From: Oscillospiraceae bacterium | GTDB taxonomy: Bacteria; Bacillota; Clostridia; Oscillospirales; Oscillospiraceae | Length of the DNA stretch: 64,000 nt | Direction: 5' to 3' | NCBI GenBank assembly: GCA_015067615.1 | Contig: SVMD01000013.1 | Location: 1 to 64,000, forward strand | Shown: one piece after another, positions 36,347 through 44,953 of the stretch | Layout of the letters: the number at the start of each line of letters is the position of its first letter | How positions within the stretch are numbered: position 1 is the first letter of the stretch | The notes under the pieces: model-generated | Seen by the model: only the letters and a program-made list of their open reading frames with translations | Databases searched by the model: none | Told to the model about the DNA's origin: nothing | Translations under genes and position numbers: made by a program

Positions 36347-36383
36347 ATGCTTCACTCCTTTCACCCTGGGGGGCAAAAGAAAG

Positions 36384-36413
36384 CTCCGGTTGCATACTTT
36401 TATGCAACCGGAG
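36384..36413 (-). terminator. Terminator after the vanZ pseudogene
   Basis: CTCCGGTTGCATA/TATGCAACCGGAG hairpin followed by CTTTCTTTT on the minus strand. Confidence 0.75.
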
Positions 36414-36421
36414 GTAAAAAT

Positions 36422-37029
36422 TTATACTGTTTGACACTGAAAGCTATTACAGAATCGGGGGAATGCCTTTTTCAGCAGCGCGCAAAGCCCATAGCCCAGC
36501 ATTACACCCAGCACGTTCAGGATCACATCATCCACATCACAGTGCCGCCCCAGGAAGAACTGGCAGGATTCTGCACCAAAAGAAAATGCCAGACCAAAAA
36601 GAAAAGTCTTTTTCACACCAAATTCCCGGAAAAGCAAGCCGGAAAAAATCCGAGAGGCAGGAAGGTTAGCAGATTTCCGAATAGCATTATCACTGCGTAA
36701 AAGAGGTCGCCCTCCCGGAAAGCCCGGAGGTAATCTGCAATCATGCGCATCGGAATCAGATTCAGGTTATCAGTCCAGCTTGACCGGGCATTGTGAATCA
36801 CCAGATTGCCCCAAAGCCCTTCGGTATGCTCAACATGATAACCAGGCCATAGGACCATAGCTGCAAGGCCGAACAGGCACAGGACAAACAGGTGCAGCGC
36901 ACATTCCCGCAGGGGAGAGGAGTGCAGACCCTGAGCCTTCAGTGCCCGATGGCGGTAGGGAAAGAAACAGCCGAAAACAAGGACAGCCGGAATGCCGATG
37001 CCGAAAAAGTGGCTTAAGTAGGCAACCAT
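36422..37029 (-). pseudogene. VanZ-family protein with a frameshift
   Basis: The first 138 codons (37029-36613) encode the N-terminal membrane helices and GNLLTFLPLGFFP, a VanZ landmark, but then run into a stop. The rest of the family continues in another frame (36637-36422): LLFREFGVKKTFLFGLAFSF, then ESCQFFLGRHCDVDDVILN, which is the C-terminal VanZ motif. Adding one T to a six-T run on the coding strand (A6 at 36643-36648) restores LGFFSGLLFREFG and one continuous protein. It is a mutation or a sequencing error in a homopolymer. The start overlaps the DUF896 stop (TAATG). Confidence 0.75.
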
Positions 37030-37235
37030 TACTTGTGGGTGACCTTCTTTTTGGTGCCGTCGGGATAGACAATGGTGGTGTTTTCCAGCTGAGCTCTCAG
37101 ATTGCCCACCACGGATTCCTTGTAGATATTGCGCAGTTTGGTCCGCTCCTCCAGCTCCTCGGGGGTCAGTTCTTCACCGGCCTTCACCTTCCGGGCCAGC
37201 TCGTTGATTCTTGCGATGACTTCGTTCATGTTCAT
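37029..37235 (-). CDS. DUF896 (UPF0291, YnzC-like) protein
   Basis: This 68-residue helical protein has the DUF896 core INELARKVKAGEELTPEELEE and ends with the typical beta-hairpin-like tail NTTIVYPDG. YnzC and relatives are small, three-helix, probably cytoplasmic proteins of unknown function. GAGGTAATACT lies before the ATG. It overlaps vanZ by one base and follows ylmH by nine bases, so it is likely in the ylmH-DUF896-vanZ transcript. Confidence 0.88.
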   Translation of the reverse strand: MNMNEVIARINELARKVKAGEELTPEELEERTKLRNIYKESVVGNLRAQLENTTIVYPDGTKKKVTHK

Positions 37236-37244
37236 AGTATTACC

Positions 37245-38039
37245 TCACACATAGCGATGAATGGTTACGGAAATCCGGTCCTTTTTGGTCTTTCCGTTGA
37301 CGGAAACAAGCTTAATTTTTCCAAGGCCCCGGACGGATATCTTACTGCCCTCGGCCACGGCCTTGTCGGGCTTTTCACAGGGCAGACCGTCAATGGCGGC
37401 CTTTCCCTGGGTTACATATTGGGATGCCAGGCTCCGGCCAATGCGGAAGCCGGAGGAGATGACGCTGTCTAAGCGCAGGGAAGCCAGGGTGTCCTTAATC
37501 TCCTTGACCTCCGGCTCGGGAACCTGCACCTGGTCCAGGGGGATTCGGCAGATGCGCACATGGGTCCGGCCTGCGGAAGTGAAATTCTGCTCAATATAGG
37601 GGGCGATTTCAGCAGCGACGAAGAAATCGCAGCTTTCCTTGCCCACGCAGATGTCGCCCACCGTCTCCCGGCCAATGCCCGCGCCCATGAGCGCACCCAG
37701 AAAATCCCGGTGGCTGGGGGAGTCCCCGTGGTAAAACTCTGCCCGGAGGCAGATGAGGGGAGAATCCTCGTCAGAAAGGGCACTTTCGTCCAGATAGTCG
37801 GGAAGGTACACGAGCATCTTCCGCTCCGCATCGGCGTAGCCGCCGAAGGTATGTAATCCCTCAAGGTCGCCGAAGAGGAACCGGGCCATTTCCAGCTCCC
37901 GGGGGGAGAGGAAGCAGGTGGAAGAAAGAATGTTTTTCCGCAGTCCTGCGTTTATTTTGTCCCAGAGCTTTGCCAGAAGGACCTTATCCTCGGCAGACTG
38001 GGCGATTTTTTCAATATTGCTTCGATCCACATATATCAC
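37245..38039 (-). CDS. YlmH-family RNA-binding protein (S4 domain)
   Basis: The 264-residue protein matches YlmH: a helical N-terminal part and a C-terminal S4 RNA-binding domain (about 180-245, SGFRIGRSLASQYVTQGKAAIDG). YlmH homologues have been linked to cell division gene clusters and to ribosome-associated quality control. The GTG start at 38039 has no ribosome binding site and lies just 8 bases after a strong TATAAT, so translation may begin at or near the 5' end of the message. Another GTG three codons in is the alternative. It heads the ylmH-DUF896-vanZ set. Confidence 0.82.
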   Translation of the reverse strand: MIYVDRSNIEKIAQSAEDKVLLAKLWDKINAGLRKNILSSTCFLSPRELEMARFLFGDLEGLHTFGGYADAERKMLVYLPDYLDESALSDEDSPLICLRAEFYHGDSPSHRDFLGALMGAGIGRETVGDICVGKESCDFFVAAEIAPYIEQNFTSAGRTHVRICRIPLDQVQVPEPEVKEIKDTLASLRLDSVISSGFRIGRSLASQYVTQGKAAIDGLPCEKPDKAVAEGSKISVRGLGKIKLVSVNGKTKKDRISVTIHRYV

Positions 38040-38047
38040 CAGTTTGT

Positions 38048-38075
38048 ATTATAGCACAGCATTTTGGAAACGCAA
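38048..38075 (-). promoter_or_regulatory. ylmH promoter
   Basis: TTGCGT (38070-38075) and TATAAT (38048-38053) separated by 16 bp on the minus strand. The predicted transcription start falls at the GTG start codon. Confidence 0.65.
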
Positions 38076-38087
38076 CAGAAATAATCC

Positions 38088-38116
38088 TTGTTTCTCGCCG
38101 GAAAATCCCGTATAAT
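38088..38116 (+). promoter_or_regulatory. Promoter of the two flavoprotein genes
   Basis: TTGTTT and TATAAT separated by 17 bp, just beyond the divergent ylmH promoter. Confidence 0.7.
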
Positions 38117-38143
38117 ATACAATCAGGAAAGTAGGTGTCGGTT

Positions 38144-39355
38144 ATGACCATTGGAATCATCGGCGGCGGCGCGGCGGGCATGGCCGCGGCATTGGCTGCC
38201 TCAGAAAATAAAGCTGTGGCAGTCATTCTGCTGGAGCGGCAGGCCCGGGTGGGCAAAAAGCTCAGCGCCACCGGCAACGGCCGCTGTAATCTGACAAATT
38301 TACATGCAAATGAGGGGGGTTACCACGGCGAGGACGCAGCCTTTGCTGATTTTGCCCTGGGAAAATATAATGTGGAGGAAACTCTGAATTGGTTCCGCTC
38401 CCTGGGCCTTTTTACCGTGGCAGAGGACTCCGGCCGGGTGTATCCTTACTCCGACCAGGCCAATTCCGTGGTGGACGTGCTGCGCTTTGCCCTGGAAAGA
38501 GAAAATATCCGGCTGGAAACAGGCTTTGAAGTGGAAAAGGTGAAGAAAAACGGTGAAACTTTCTGCATCGAGGGCACCGGCGGCACGGTGGAATGTGATA
38601 AGCTGATCATCGCCTGCGGCGGTCTTGCGGGCACCAAGCTGGGAGGAAGCATGTCCGGCTACAAGCTGCTGCGGTCCTTCGGGCACAAATGTACGAAGCT
38701 GCGGCCCAATCTGGTGCAGCTGAAGTCCTCCTGGCCCGGTGCGGCATCATTGAAGGGTGTCCGGGCAAACTGCCACGCGCAGATTCTCCACAACGGCGAA
38801 CTGTTTGCCCAGAGCCGGGGCGAAATTCAGTTTACGGAGTTCGGCCTTTCAGGCCCGGTGATCTTTGAGATTTCCCGGGACGTGTGCCAGGGCAGGGGAG
38901 ACTGGTCCTGCCGTCTGGACCTGCTGCCCGATGTGGAAGAAAGCCTTCTGAAAGGGGAGCTGAGCCGCAGAAGGACTACCAACCTGCCGGTTTCTGAGCT
39001 GCTCACTGGTATTCTCCACAACCGTCTGGGCCGGGTACTGACCCAAAGCGCAGGAATCTCCGGCTATGTACCCATTCATCAGTTGGAGGACTACGAAATC
39101 GATGCCGTCTGCAGGGCGGTCAAGGGCTTTGAAGTGACCCTGACGGAGCCCATGGGCATGGACGCTGCCCAGGTCACCGCCGGCGGCATCCTGACAAATG
39201 AATTTGACCCCACATCCATGGAAAGCAAACTGGTTCCGGGACTTTACGCCTGCGGCGAGGTGCTGGACATCGACGGCGACTGCGGCGGCTACAATTTACA
39301 ATGGGCATGGTCTTCCGGGCGTCTCGCGGGGAGCCATGCAGGAGGAAATACATGA
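38144..39355 (+). CDS. FAD-dependent oxidoreductase, HI0933/YhiN (BaiN-like) family
   Basis: This 403-residue flavoprotein has the N-terminal GGGAAGMAAA dinucleotide-binding motif, the family marker GKKLSATGNGRCNLTN near residue 40, and the C-terminal CGGYNLQWAWSSG. The family contains proposed NAD(P)H/FAD-linked reductases, with unsettled reactions. The start is ATG 38144, with GTAGGTG about 6 bp upstream, three codons inside the longer reading. It overlaps the next flavoprotein by four bases. Confidence 0.88.
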   Translation: MTIGIIGGGAAGMAAALAASENKAVAVILLERQARVGKKLSATGNGRCNLTNLHANEGGYHGEDAAFADFALGKYNVEETLNWFRSLGLFTVAEDSGRVYPYSDQANSVVDVLRFALERENIRLETGFEVEKVKKNGETFCIEGTGGTVECDKLIIACGGLAGTKLGGSMSGYKLLRSFGHKCTKLRPNLVQLKSSWPGAASLKGVRANCHAQILHNGELFAQSRGEIQFTEFGLSGPVIFEISRDVCQGRGDWSCRLDLLPDVEESLLKGELSRRRTTNLPVSELLTGILHNRLGRVLTQSAGISGYVPIHQLEDYEIDAVCRAVKGFEVTLTEPMGMDAAQVTAGGILTNEFDPTSMESKLVPGLYACGEVLDIDGDCGGYNLQWAWSSGRLAGSHAGGNT

Positions 39356-40929
39356 TCAGAATTCGAGATATCGCGCTCCCTCCGGAGCATAACCCCCATC
39401 AGCTTAACTACGAAGCGGCCCAGCTGCTGAAGGTTTCCAACTCCAAGATCCGGCAGGTGAAGATCGTGCGCCGCAGCGTGGATGCCCGGAAAAAGCCCGA
39501 TGTGAAGATCATCTACACCATTGAGGTGGCGGTGGACGGCAACGAGGGCAAGATCCTCCGCAATTCCGGCTGCAAGCGGGCTTCCATTGCCAAGGGTAAC
39601 TACTATAAGCCTCCCAAGCAGAAGCTCCAGAGCGAAAAGCGGCCTGTGGTCATCGGCTTCGGCCCGGCAGGTATGTTCGCTGCCCTGATTCTGTCCATGG
39701 CGGGCTTGAAGCCCATTGTTCTGGAGCGGGGCGAGGATGCTCAGAGTCGTCACGACAAGGTGGAGAAGTTCTTCGCCACCGGAGAGCTGGACACCAGGTC
39801 CAACGTCCAGTTCGGCGAGGGCGGTGCAGGCACCTTCTCCGACGGTAAGCTGAACACCGGCGTGAATAATCCCCGGATCGGCTGGGTGCTGGACCAGTTC
39901 GTGAAATTCGGCGCAAGAGAGGATATTCTCTACGACGCCAAGCCCCATGTGGGCACCGATGTGCTGCTGAATGTGGTGCAGAACCTCCGCAAGCGGGTCA
40001 CCACCCTGGGTGGCGAGGTCCGCTTCAACAGCCAGGTCACCGGAGTGCGGATCGAAAACGGTCAGCTCACCGGACTGCAGGTCAATGGCGGCGAAATGGT
40101 GGAAACGGACCGGGCAGTTCTTGCCATCGGCCACAGCGCCCGGGATACCTTCGAGCTGCTTCACAGTCTGAATATCCCCATGGAGCCCAAGGCATTTGCC
40201 ATGGGTGCCCGGATTGAACACAAGCAGTCCATGGTCAATACTTCCCAGTACGGCGAAAACAATCCTGTACTGCCCCCTGCCGATTACAAGCTGGTGCAGC
40301 ATTTGGAGGATAAGAGTGTCTACACCTTCTGTATGTGCCCCGGCGGCTATGTGGTGGCGGCAGCTTCCGAGGAGGGAAGAGTGGTCACCAACGGCATGAG
40401 CTACGCGGACCGGGAGGGCGAGAATGCCAACGCAGCCCTGCTGGTTACCGTGAATCCTGAGGAATTCCCGGATAAGAGTACCTTAGGCGGCATGTACTGG
40501 CAGCGTCAGATTGAGGAAACCGCCTACCGGGTCAGCGGCAGCTACCGGGCCCCGGCCCAGAAGGTGGGAGATTTCCTGAAGGGCGTTCCCAGCACCGGTC
40601 CCGGCAGTGTGCAGCCTACCTATCGTCCTGGTGTTACCTGGTGTGATCTCCATGAGGTGCTGCCCCGGCAGCTGACCAGGGCCATGGAGGAAGCGCTGCC
40701 GAAGCTGGACGGCCAGCTGAAGGGCTACGCGGACCCGGATGCGGTGCTCACCGCCCCGGAGACCCGGTCCTCCTCTCCTGTCCGTATCCTCCGGGGTGAG
40801 GACCGCCAGAGTCAAATCAAGGGTCTCTACCCCTGCGGCGAGGGCGCAGGCTACGCCGGCGGCATCATGTCCGCCGCCGTGGATGGCATCCAGACCGCCG
40901 AGGCCATTCTGGCTGAACTGACCAGATAA
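39352..40929 (+). CDS. FAD-dependent protein (COG2509 family)
   Basis: This 525-residue protein belongs to the large uncharacterised FAD-dependent family with the N-terminal domain of about 100 residues, then VVIGFGPAGMFAAL, then NVQFGEGGAGTFSDGKLNT, and a CGEGAGYAGGIMSAAVDG end that binds FAD. Its reaction is unknown. GGAGGAAATAC is 5 bp before ATG 39352, inside the preceding gene's end (ATGA overlap), so the two flavoproteins are co-translated. Confidence 0.86.
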   Translation: MIRIRDIALPPEHNPHQLNYEAAQLLKVSNSKIRQVKIVRRSVDARKKPDVKIIYTIEVAVDGNEGKILRNSGCKRASIAKGNYYKPPKQKLQSEKRPVVIGFGPAGMFAALILSMAGLKPIVLERGEDAQSRHDKVEKFFATGELDTRSNVQFGEGGAGTFSDGKLNTGVNNPRIGWVLDQFVKFGAREDILYDAKPHVGTDVLLNVVQNLRKRVTTLGGEVRFNSQVTGVRIENGQLTGLQVNGGEMVETDRAVLAIGHSARDTFELLHSLNIPMEPKAFAMGARIEHKQSMVNTSQYGENNPVLPPADYKLVQHLEDKSVYTFCMCPGGYVVAAASEEGRVVTNGMSYADREGENANAALLVTVNPEEFPDKSTLGGMYWQRQIEETAYRVSGSYRAPAQKVGDFLKGVPSTGPGSVQPTYRPGVTWCDLHEVLPRQLTRAMEEALPKLDGQLKGYADPDAVLTAPETRSSSPVRILRGEDRQSQIKGLYPCGEGAGYAGGIMSAAVDGIQTAEAILAELTR

Positions 40930-40989
40930 TAGCTTCTTCAGGAAGGATGAATATGCGGAACAGATCTTCGTTGGTATCGCTCAAAGAAT

Positions 40990-41514
40990 TGTGGGTGTCA
41001 CTTTCTTGCAGCCATGCAAGAAAGTAACCAAAGAAAATGGCATAGGGGAGGCGCTGACCGCGAAGCCTATCGGGATTGCCGGTATTGTCCCAAAATGTTT
41101 CCCCGGCTTCGAGCCGCCCTTCCTGTTGCGGTGCCCGGCATCTTCCTTGCCTTACCGGCTGCGTCATCTGCCGACCGCTGCCACTCGCTCAAGTCGCTTC
41201 TTCCGCCGCAGGCGGCGCTCCTCTCGCTCCCCCTATGTACCCCTTCCGGCGCAAATCGTGAGATGAGTAATGATCGATACAGCCTTTATCTGCCTGACGC
41301 AGCTCTATCTATACATAGCTGCAATTCCCCCCAAAAAAAGACTATATCCGGTCCCATGACGGGGGCCGGGTGGGGGTCTGGGGGAGGGCGGCTCAAAACC
41401 GGGCTGATCATGCGTGACGATCTGCGCAGTAACGAAAGGCTTTGCGGTCAGCGCATCCCCCAGCCGCTTTCTTTGGTTCATTTCTTGTGCGGACACAAGA
41501 AATGAACACCCCGC
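40990..41514. repeat. 525-bp foldback element with long imperfect inverted arms
   Basis: The left end GTGGGTGTCACTTTCTTGCA and the right end are inverted copies. Further in, GGCGCTGACCGCGAAGCCT is inverted as AGGCTTTGCGGTCAGCGC, and GAGCCGCCCTT as GAGGGCGGCTC, so each arm is about 120-130 bp. Each end also has its own small hairpin. The centre has no convincing gene. It fills most of the 670-bp spacer; the rest shows nothing. It looks like a nonautonomous mobile element, but no transposase is present. Confidence 0.7.
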
Positions 41515-41599
41515 AGATTTGTGAGCTGAATAAACAGAACATCAAATCCTATTTGTGAAACAATTAAGTAAACTTGTATTTGTATAAGGAAACGATATT

Positions 41600-42043
41600 A
41601 TGATACGACATGCAACGATAGCAGATGCATCAAGAATAGCAGAAATATTGATTTTTACAAAGAGAATGAATTATAGAAAGATTTTCCAGAATGACAAGGT
41701 ATCATTTGGAGAAATGCAAGTTTACCCATTGGCGAAAAATTATATTGATAATCCGGATGAATTGGATGGGATATGGGTTTATGATGATGAATTTGTTAAG
41801 GGAATAATGCATCATGAAGGAAACCAGATTGTAGAATTGTATGTTGATTCATTTTTTGAAAATCAAGGGATTGGAAGCAAGCTTATAAAATATGCCATTG
41901 AGCAGTTAGATTGTGATTTTTTGTGGGTTCTTGAAAGGAATATAAAGGCTATACGATTTTATCAAAGGCACGGTTTTGTGATTACAGAAGAAAAACAATA
42001 TGAAGAAGGCACAACAGAACGTATTGTTAAAATGCAGCGATAA
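41600..42043 (+). CDS. GNAT-family acetyltransferase, AT-rich
   Basis: This 147-residue protein is a compact GNAT enzyme, with the acetyl-CoA loop in FFENQGIGSKLIKYAI and the C-terminal FYQRHGFVI motif. The acceptor is unknown. Its codons are strikingly AT-rich compared with neighbours (many ATA, AAA, AGA, TTA and GAT), which suggests recent acquisition. AAGGAAAC lies before the ATG. It is immediately after the foldback element and ends near a bidirectional terminator. Confidence 0.83.
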   Translation: MIRHATIADASRIAEILIFTKRMNYRKIFQNDKVSFGEMQVYPLAKNYIDNPDELDGIWVYDDEFVKGIMHHEGNQIVELYVDSFFENQGIGSKLIKYAIEQLDCDFLWVLERNIKAIRFYQRHGFVITEEKQYEEGTTERIVKMQR

Positions 42044-42072
42044 ATTTCAATTTATCTAACAGAGGAAAATGA

Positions 42073-42109
42073 AAATCCTGCACGGAGCCCCGGGCTCTGT
42101 GCAGGATTT
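42073..42109. terminator. Bidirectional hairpin between convergent genes
   Basis: AAATCCTGCACGGAGCCC pairs with GGCTCTGTGCAGGATTT. The T run is better on the minus strand (TTTTC) than on the plus strand. Confidence 0.7.
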
Positions 42110-42111
42110 CT

Positions 42112-42375
42112 TTATCGGTACAGGAAATAGACAGCGGCAAAAATCTGCACCACCAGAATCACCGGGATACCCACGGTGAATTTGATGTGCTTGGTCTTGT
42201 GCCGGACGGTGTACATGCCGACGAGGCTCCCTACGCTGCCGCCCAGGGCAGCCACGCCCATTAAAGTGGCTTCCGGGATCCGCCAGCGGTGATGCCTGGC
42301 TTTCCACTTATCGATGAGCATAAGCAGGAAGCCAAGTGCATTGATTATAAGAAGGTAGATAATCAGGTATTTCAT
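42112..42375 (-). CDS. DUF1294 membrane protein
   Basis: The 87-residue protein has the DUF1294 pattern: an N-terminal helix, DKWKARHHRWRIPEATL, then GGSVGSLVGMYTVRHKTKHIKF and a last helix. Members are small membrane proteins of unknown function. AAAGGAAATG lies before the ATG. It is divergent from the 42405 lipoprotein gene with only 29 bp between starts, so its promoter would have to lie inside the other gene. Confidence 0.85.
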   Translation of the reverse strand: MKYLIIYLLIINALGFLLMLIDKWKARHHRWRIPEATLMGVAALGGSVGSLVGMYTVRHKTKHIKFTVGIPVILVVQIFAAVYFLYR

Positions 42376-42404
42376 AAAGCATTTCCTTTCGGGAGGGGTA
42401 AATT

Positions 42405-42893
42405 GTGAAAAAATGTGCGGTTTTTCTTCTGATTTCTATGATGCTCAGCGGCTGCGGCGCGGAGGAGACCTTCGAGACCATTGCCGATGAATTTGTCCAA
42501 AGCGCCGCGGCACCGATGCGGGAGGTGATCCTGGAACTGCCGGAGGAGGCGGTGCTTCCGGCGTCGGAAAGCGACGCGGGGATGCTGTACCTGTGCGATG
42601 GGTATGAGATTTCTGTCCAGACCCTGCCTGCCGGGGACCTGGAAGCATCCGTTTACCGGATCACTGGCTTCTCCAAAGACCGGGTGGATCTGATCAGCAC
42701 CCAGCCGGGCACATACCGGCGCCACGATCTGGTCTGGTCTACTCTGGGGGAACAGGGGGACCAGGTGGGCCGGGCGGCTATCCTGGATGACGGAAGCTAC
42801 CACTATGTACTATCCGTTCTGGCCGAAGCGGACCGGGCGGGAGAATTTGAGCAGGTTTTCCGGGCGCTTTTTGAAAGCTATGCCCTGGGTTAA
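42405..42893 (+). CDS. Putative lipoprotein
   Basis: I do not recognise a family. The 162-residue protein starts with a short signal peptide ending in the lipobox LSGC (Cys at about 17), so it is likely lipid-anchored outside. The rest is a mixed alpha/beta domain with a two-strand region near YLCDGYEISVQTLPAG. The GTG start is supported by GGGAGGGG about 6 bp upstream. It overlaps the convergent WYL gene by four bases at the 3' end. Confidence 0.68.
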   Translation: MKKCAVFLLISMMLSGCGAEETFETIADEFVQSAAAPMREVILELPEEAVLPASESDAGMLYLCDGYEISVQTLPAGDLEASVYRITGFSKDRVDLISTQPGTYRRHDLVWSTLGEQGDQVGRAAILDDGSYHYVLSVLAEADRAGEFEQVFRALFESYALG

Positions 42894-43867
42894 TATTTGG
42901 AGATGGCGTCCAGGCACATCTGACGGCACTGGTCGATGACGGACTGGGGATGCAGGATCTGGGCATCGGAACCAAAGCCCACCACCCAGCTTAAGAACAT
43001 GGGGGACACGGCCACATCCACGGTAAAGACAAAATGCTCCTCTCCATCGGGGATCAGCAGGATATCCCGGCCGAATTTGTCGATGACCGCATTGACGAAG
43101 CGCCGTTTGAAGCGGAGCTTCACCTGAGTCTCCTGGCCCTGGTACATCTGGAACAGCCGGTTGGCGTACTGGATCAGGGCCTTGCCGGTGAGCTCCGGGC
43201 AGGGAATCCGGGTATCTTCACTCAGGATGATGTCCGCCATCCGGTCCACCCGGTAGGAGGTGACGCCGTAGCGCTCGGAATAGGCCAGCAGATAGCAGTT
43301 TTCGTTATCCTGGCACAGGCCGTAGGGGGAGGCGATGTATTCTTTGTCCCGGTATTTCCGGCTGCCGTCCATGCCCCAGTCGAAGTACTTAAACCGGATC
43401 TGCCGGTTCAGGGAAATGGCCTCCTGAATGGCGTCCACGCTGTAGTAGATGGTCTCGTTCATGCTCTTGACCCGGCCGGAAACCAGCACATCCCGGCGCA
43501 TCAGCCGGGCGTCATGGACGGAGCATTCCTTACAGAGCTTTTCAATCAGCTCCCGGGATTTCTTCTCGGTGAGAAAACGGCTGGACTGGACCGCGTCGAT
43601 GAGCAGCTTCAGTTCCGGCAGCTCAAAGTTGCGCTGCTGGATGAAATAGCCGCCGTTCTTGCCGGGAATGGACACGATATCCACACCATAGTCCTGCAGG
43701 GCGGCAATGTCTGAGTAGACGGTTTTCCGGTCGCAGGAGATATTGTGCTGATTTTGGAGCATTTCCATCAGCTCACCGGCCCGGATGGGGTGGTTTTCGT
43801 GGGAATACTGGTTCAGATAGTCCAGAATATAAAAGATCTTCAGTTTCTGATTGTCGGATTTGGGCAT
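42890..43867 (-). CDS. WYL-domain transcriptional regulator
   Basis: The 325-residue protein has an N-terminal HTH (about 1-70, with SCDRKTVYSDIAALQDYGVDI) followed by a WYL domain (around RFKYFDWGMDGSRKYRDKEYIASPYGLCQDNENCYLL) and a C-terminal extension. WYL domains are thought to sense nucleic acid or nucleotide ligands. Regulator of unknown targets. Its stop overlaps the lipoprotein gene's stop. Upstream, a TATAAT on the minus strand lies at 43893-43898. Confidence 0.86.
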   Translation of the reverse strand: MPKSDNQKLKIFYILDYLNQYSHENHPIRAGELMEMLQNQHNISCDRKTVYSDIAALQDYGVDIVSIPGKNGGYFIQQRNFELPELKLLIDAVQSSRFLTEKKSRELIEKLCKECSVHDARLMRRDVLVSGRVKSMNETIYYSVDAIQEAISLNRQIRFKYFDWGMDGSRKYRDKEYIASPYGLCQDNENCYLLAYSERYGVTSYRVDRMADIILSEDTRIPCPELTGKALIQYANRLFQMYQGQETQVKLRFKRRFVNAVIDKFGRDILLIPDGEEHFVFTVDVAVSPMFLSWVVGFGSDAQILHPQSVIDQCRQMCLDAISKY

Positions 43868-43930
43868 GGGGCACCTCCGGAGGGTTTTCTATATTATAGC
43901 ACAAATTTTCTAAAATGGGAAGCAGAATAA

Positions 43931-43962
43931 AAAATCAGTCCGCCTCAGCGGACTGATTTTTT
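43931..43962. terminator. Terminator-like hairpin in a divergent spacer
   Basis: AAAATCAGTCCGC, CTCA, GCGGACTGATTTT, then T's on both sides. It lies between divergent genes (WYL and nfo), before both promoters, so there is no evident gene for it to terminate. Confidence 0.6.
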
Positions 43963-43991
43963 ATGGAAACGGGGTGTCTCATGACAGTGCT

Positions 43992-44020
43992 TTGCAAATA
44001 ATTCTGAAATGTGATATACT
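43992..44020 (+). promoter_or_regulatory. nfo promoter
   Basis: TTGCAA and TATACT separated by 17 bp, 23 bp before ATG. Confidence 0.7.
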
Positions 44021-44043
44021 GTACTCGATTTGGAGGTGTATTT

Positions 44044-44877
44044 ATGCAATATATCGGATGTCACCTATCCGCAACCGGCGGATATCAGGCCATGGTTAAG
44101 ACTGCGCAGTCCATCGATGCCAATACCTTTGCTTTCTTCACTCGCAATCCCCGGGGCAGCAAGGCCAAGAAGGAGGACCCTAAGGATGCTCAACTGGCAA
44201 CACAGATACTGTGCCGGGAGAACTTCGGCCCTCTGGTCGCCCATGGCGCTTATACCATGAATCTCTGCACAGCGGATCCGGAAGCCAGAGCCTTTGCGGC
44301 GGAAATCTTAACTGACGACCTGCGGCGCATGGTATCTCTGCCGGGCAATTTCTATAATTTCCACCCCGGCAGCCATGTGGGCCAGGGCGTGGAACAGGGC
44401 ATCGACTACATAGCGTCGGCATTGAAAAGGGTTTTGTCCCATGGCTATCCCGTAAAGGTGCTGCTGGAGACCATGGCAGGCAAGGGCAGCGAGATCGGCG
44501 GAAAATTCCAGGAGCTGAAGGCCATTATTGATGCGGTGGGAAGCGACAATGTGGGCGTCTGTCTGGACACCTGCCATGTCTACGACGGCGGTTATGATAT
44601 TGTGAATGATCTGGATGGGGTCCTTGGGGAGTTTGACCGGATCGTGGGCCTGGACAGGCTGTGCGCCCTGCACCTGAATGACTCCAAAAATCCCTTTGCC
44701 AGCCATAAGGACCGTCACGAATGCATCGGCCGGGGCAGCCTGGGGGAGGAGACCTTCCGCCGCATCGTGAATCACCCGCTGCTTCAGGGTAAGCCCATGA
44801 TTCTGGAGACGCCAAATGAGCTGCCCGGCTACGCCGCGGAGATTAAAATGCTGCGGAAAATGGGAGAAAATAGCTGA
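44044..44877 (+). CDS. nfo: Deoxyribonuclease IV (endonuclease IV)
   Basis: Endonuclease IV cuts DNA at abasic sites and removes 3'-blocked ends in base excision repair. The 277-residue protein carries the three-zinc site residues: HPGSH, the Glu in LLETMAGKG, CLDTCHVYDGGYD, LHLNDS and the final ETPNE. GGAGGTG lies before ATG 44044; an upstream frame extension is excluded. It is driven by its own promoter and is followed by the FHA-FtsW gene after a 76-bp spacer. Confidence 0.95.
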   Translation: MQYIGCHLSATGGYQAMVKTAQSIDANTFAFFTRNPRGSKAKKEDPKDAQLATQILCRENFGPLVAHGAYTMNLCTADPEARAFAAEILTDDLRRMVSLPGNFYNFHPGSHVGQGVEQGIDYIASALKRVLSHGYPVKVLLETMAGKGSEIGGKFQELKAIIDAVGSDNVGVCLDTCHVYDGGYDIVNDLDGVLGEFDRIVGLDRLCALHLNDSKNPFASHKDRHECIGRGSLGEETFRRIVNHPLLQGKPMILETPNELPGYAAEIKMLRKMGENS

Positions 44878-44953
44878 ATTCATAAAATCTTAATTTGACT
44901 TATGGGGCATTTTGTGCCATGGTATATGAAAAAAATGAAAGGAAGGTGAGCAT

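Noticed and set aside
40979-41505. ORFs on both strands within the foldback element (plus 41014-41505; minus 41305-41496)
   Set aside because: Both read the same palindromic ends in either direction and lack ribosome binding sites; they are by-products of the inverted arms.
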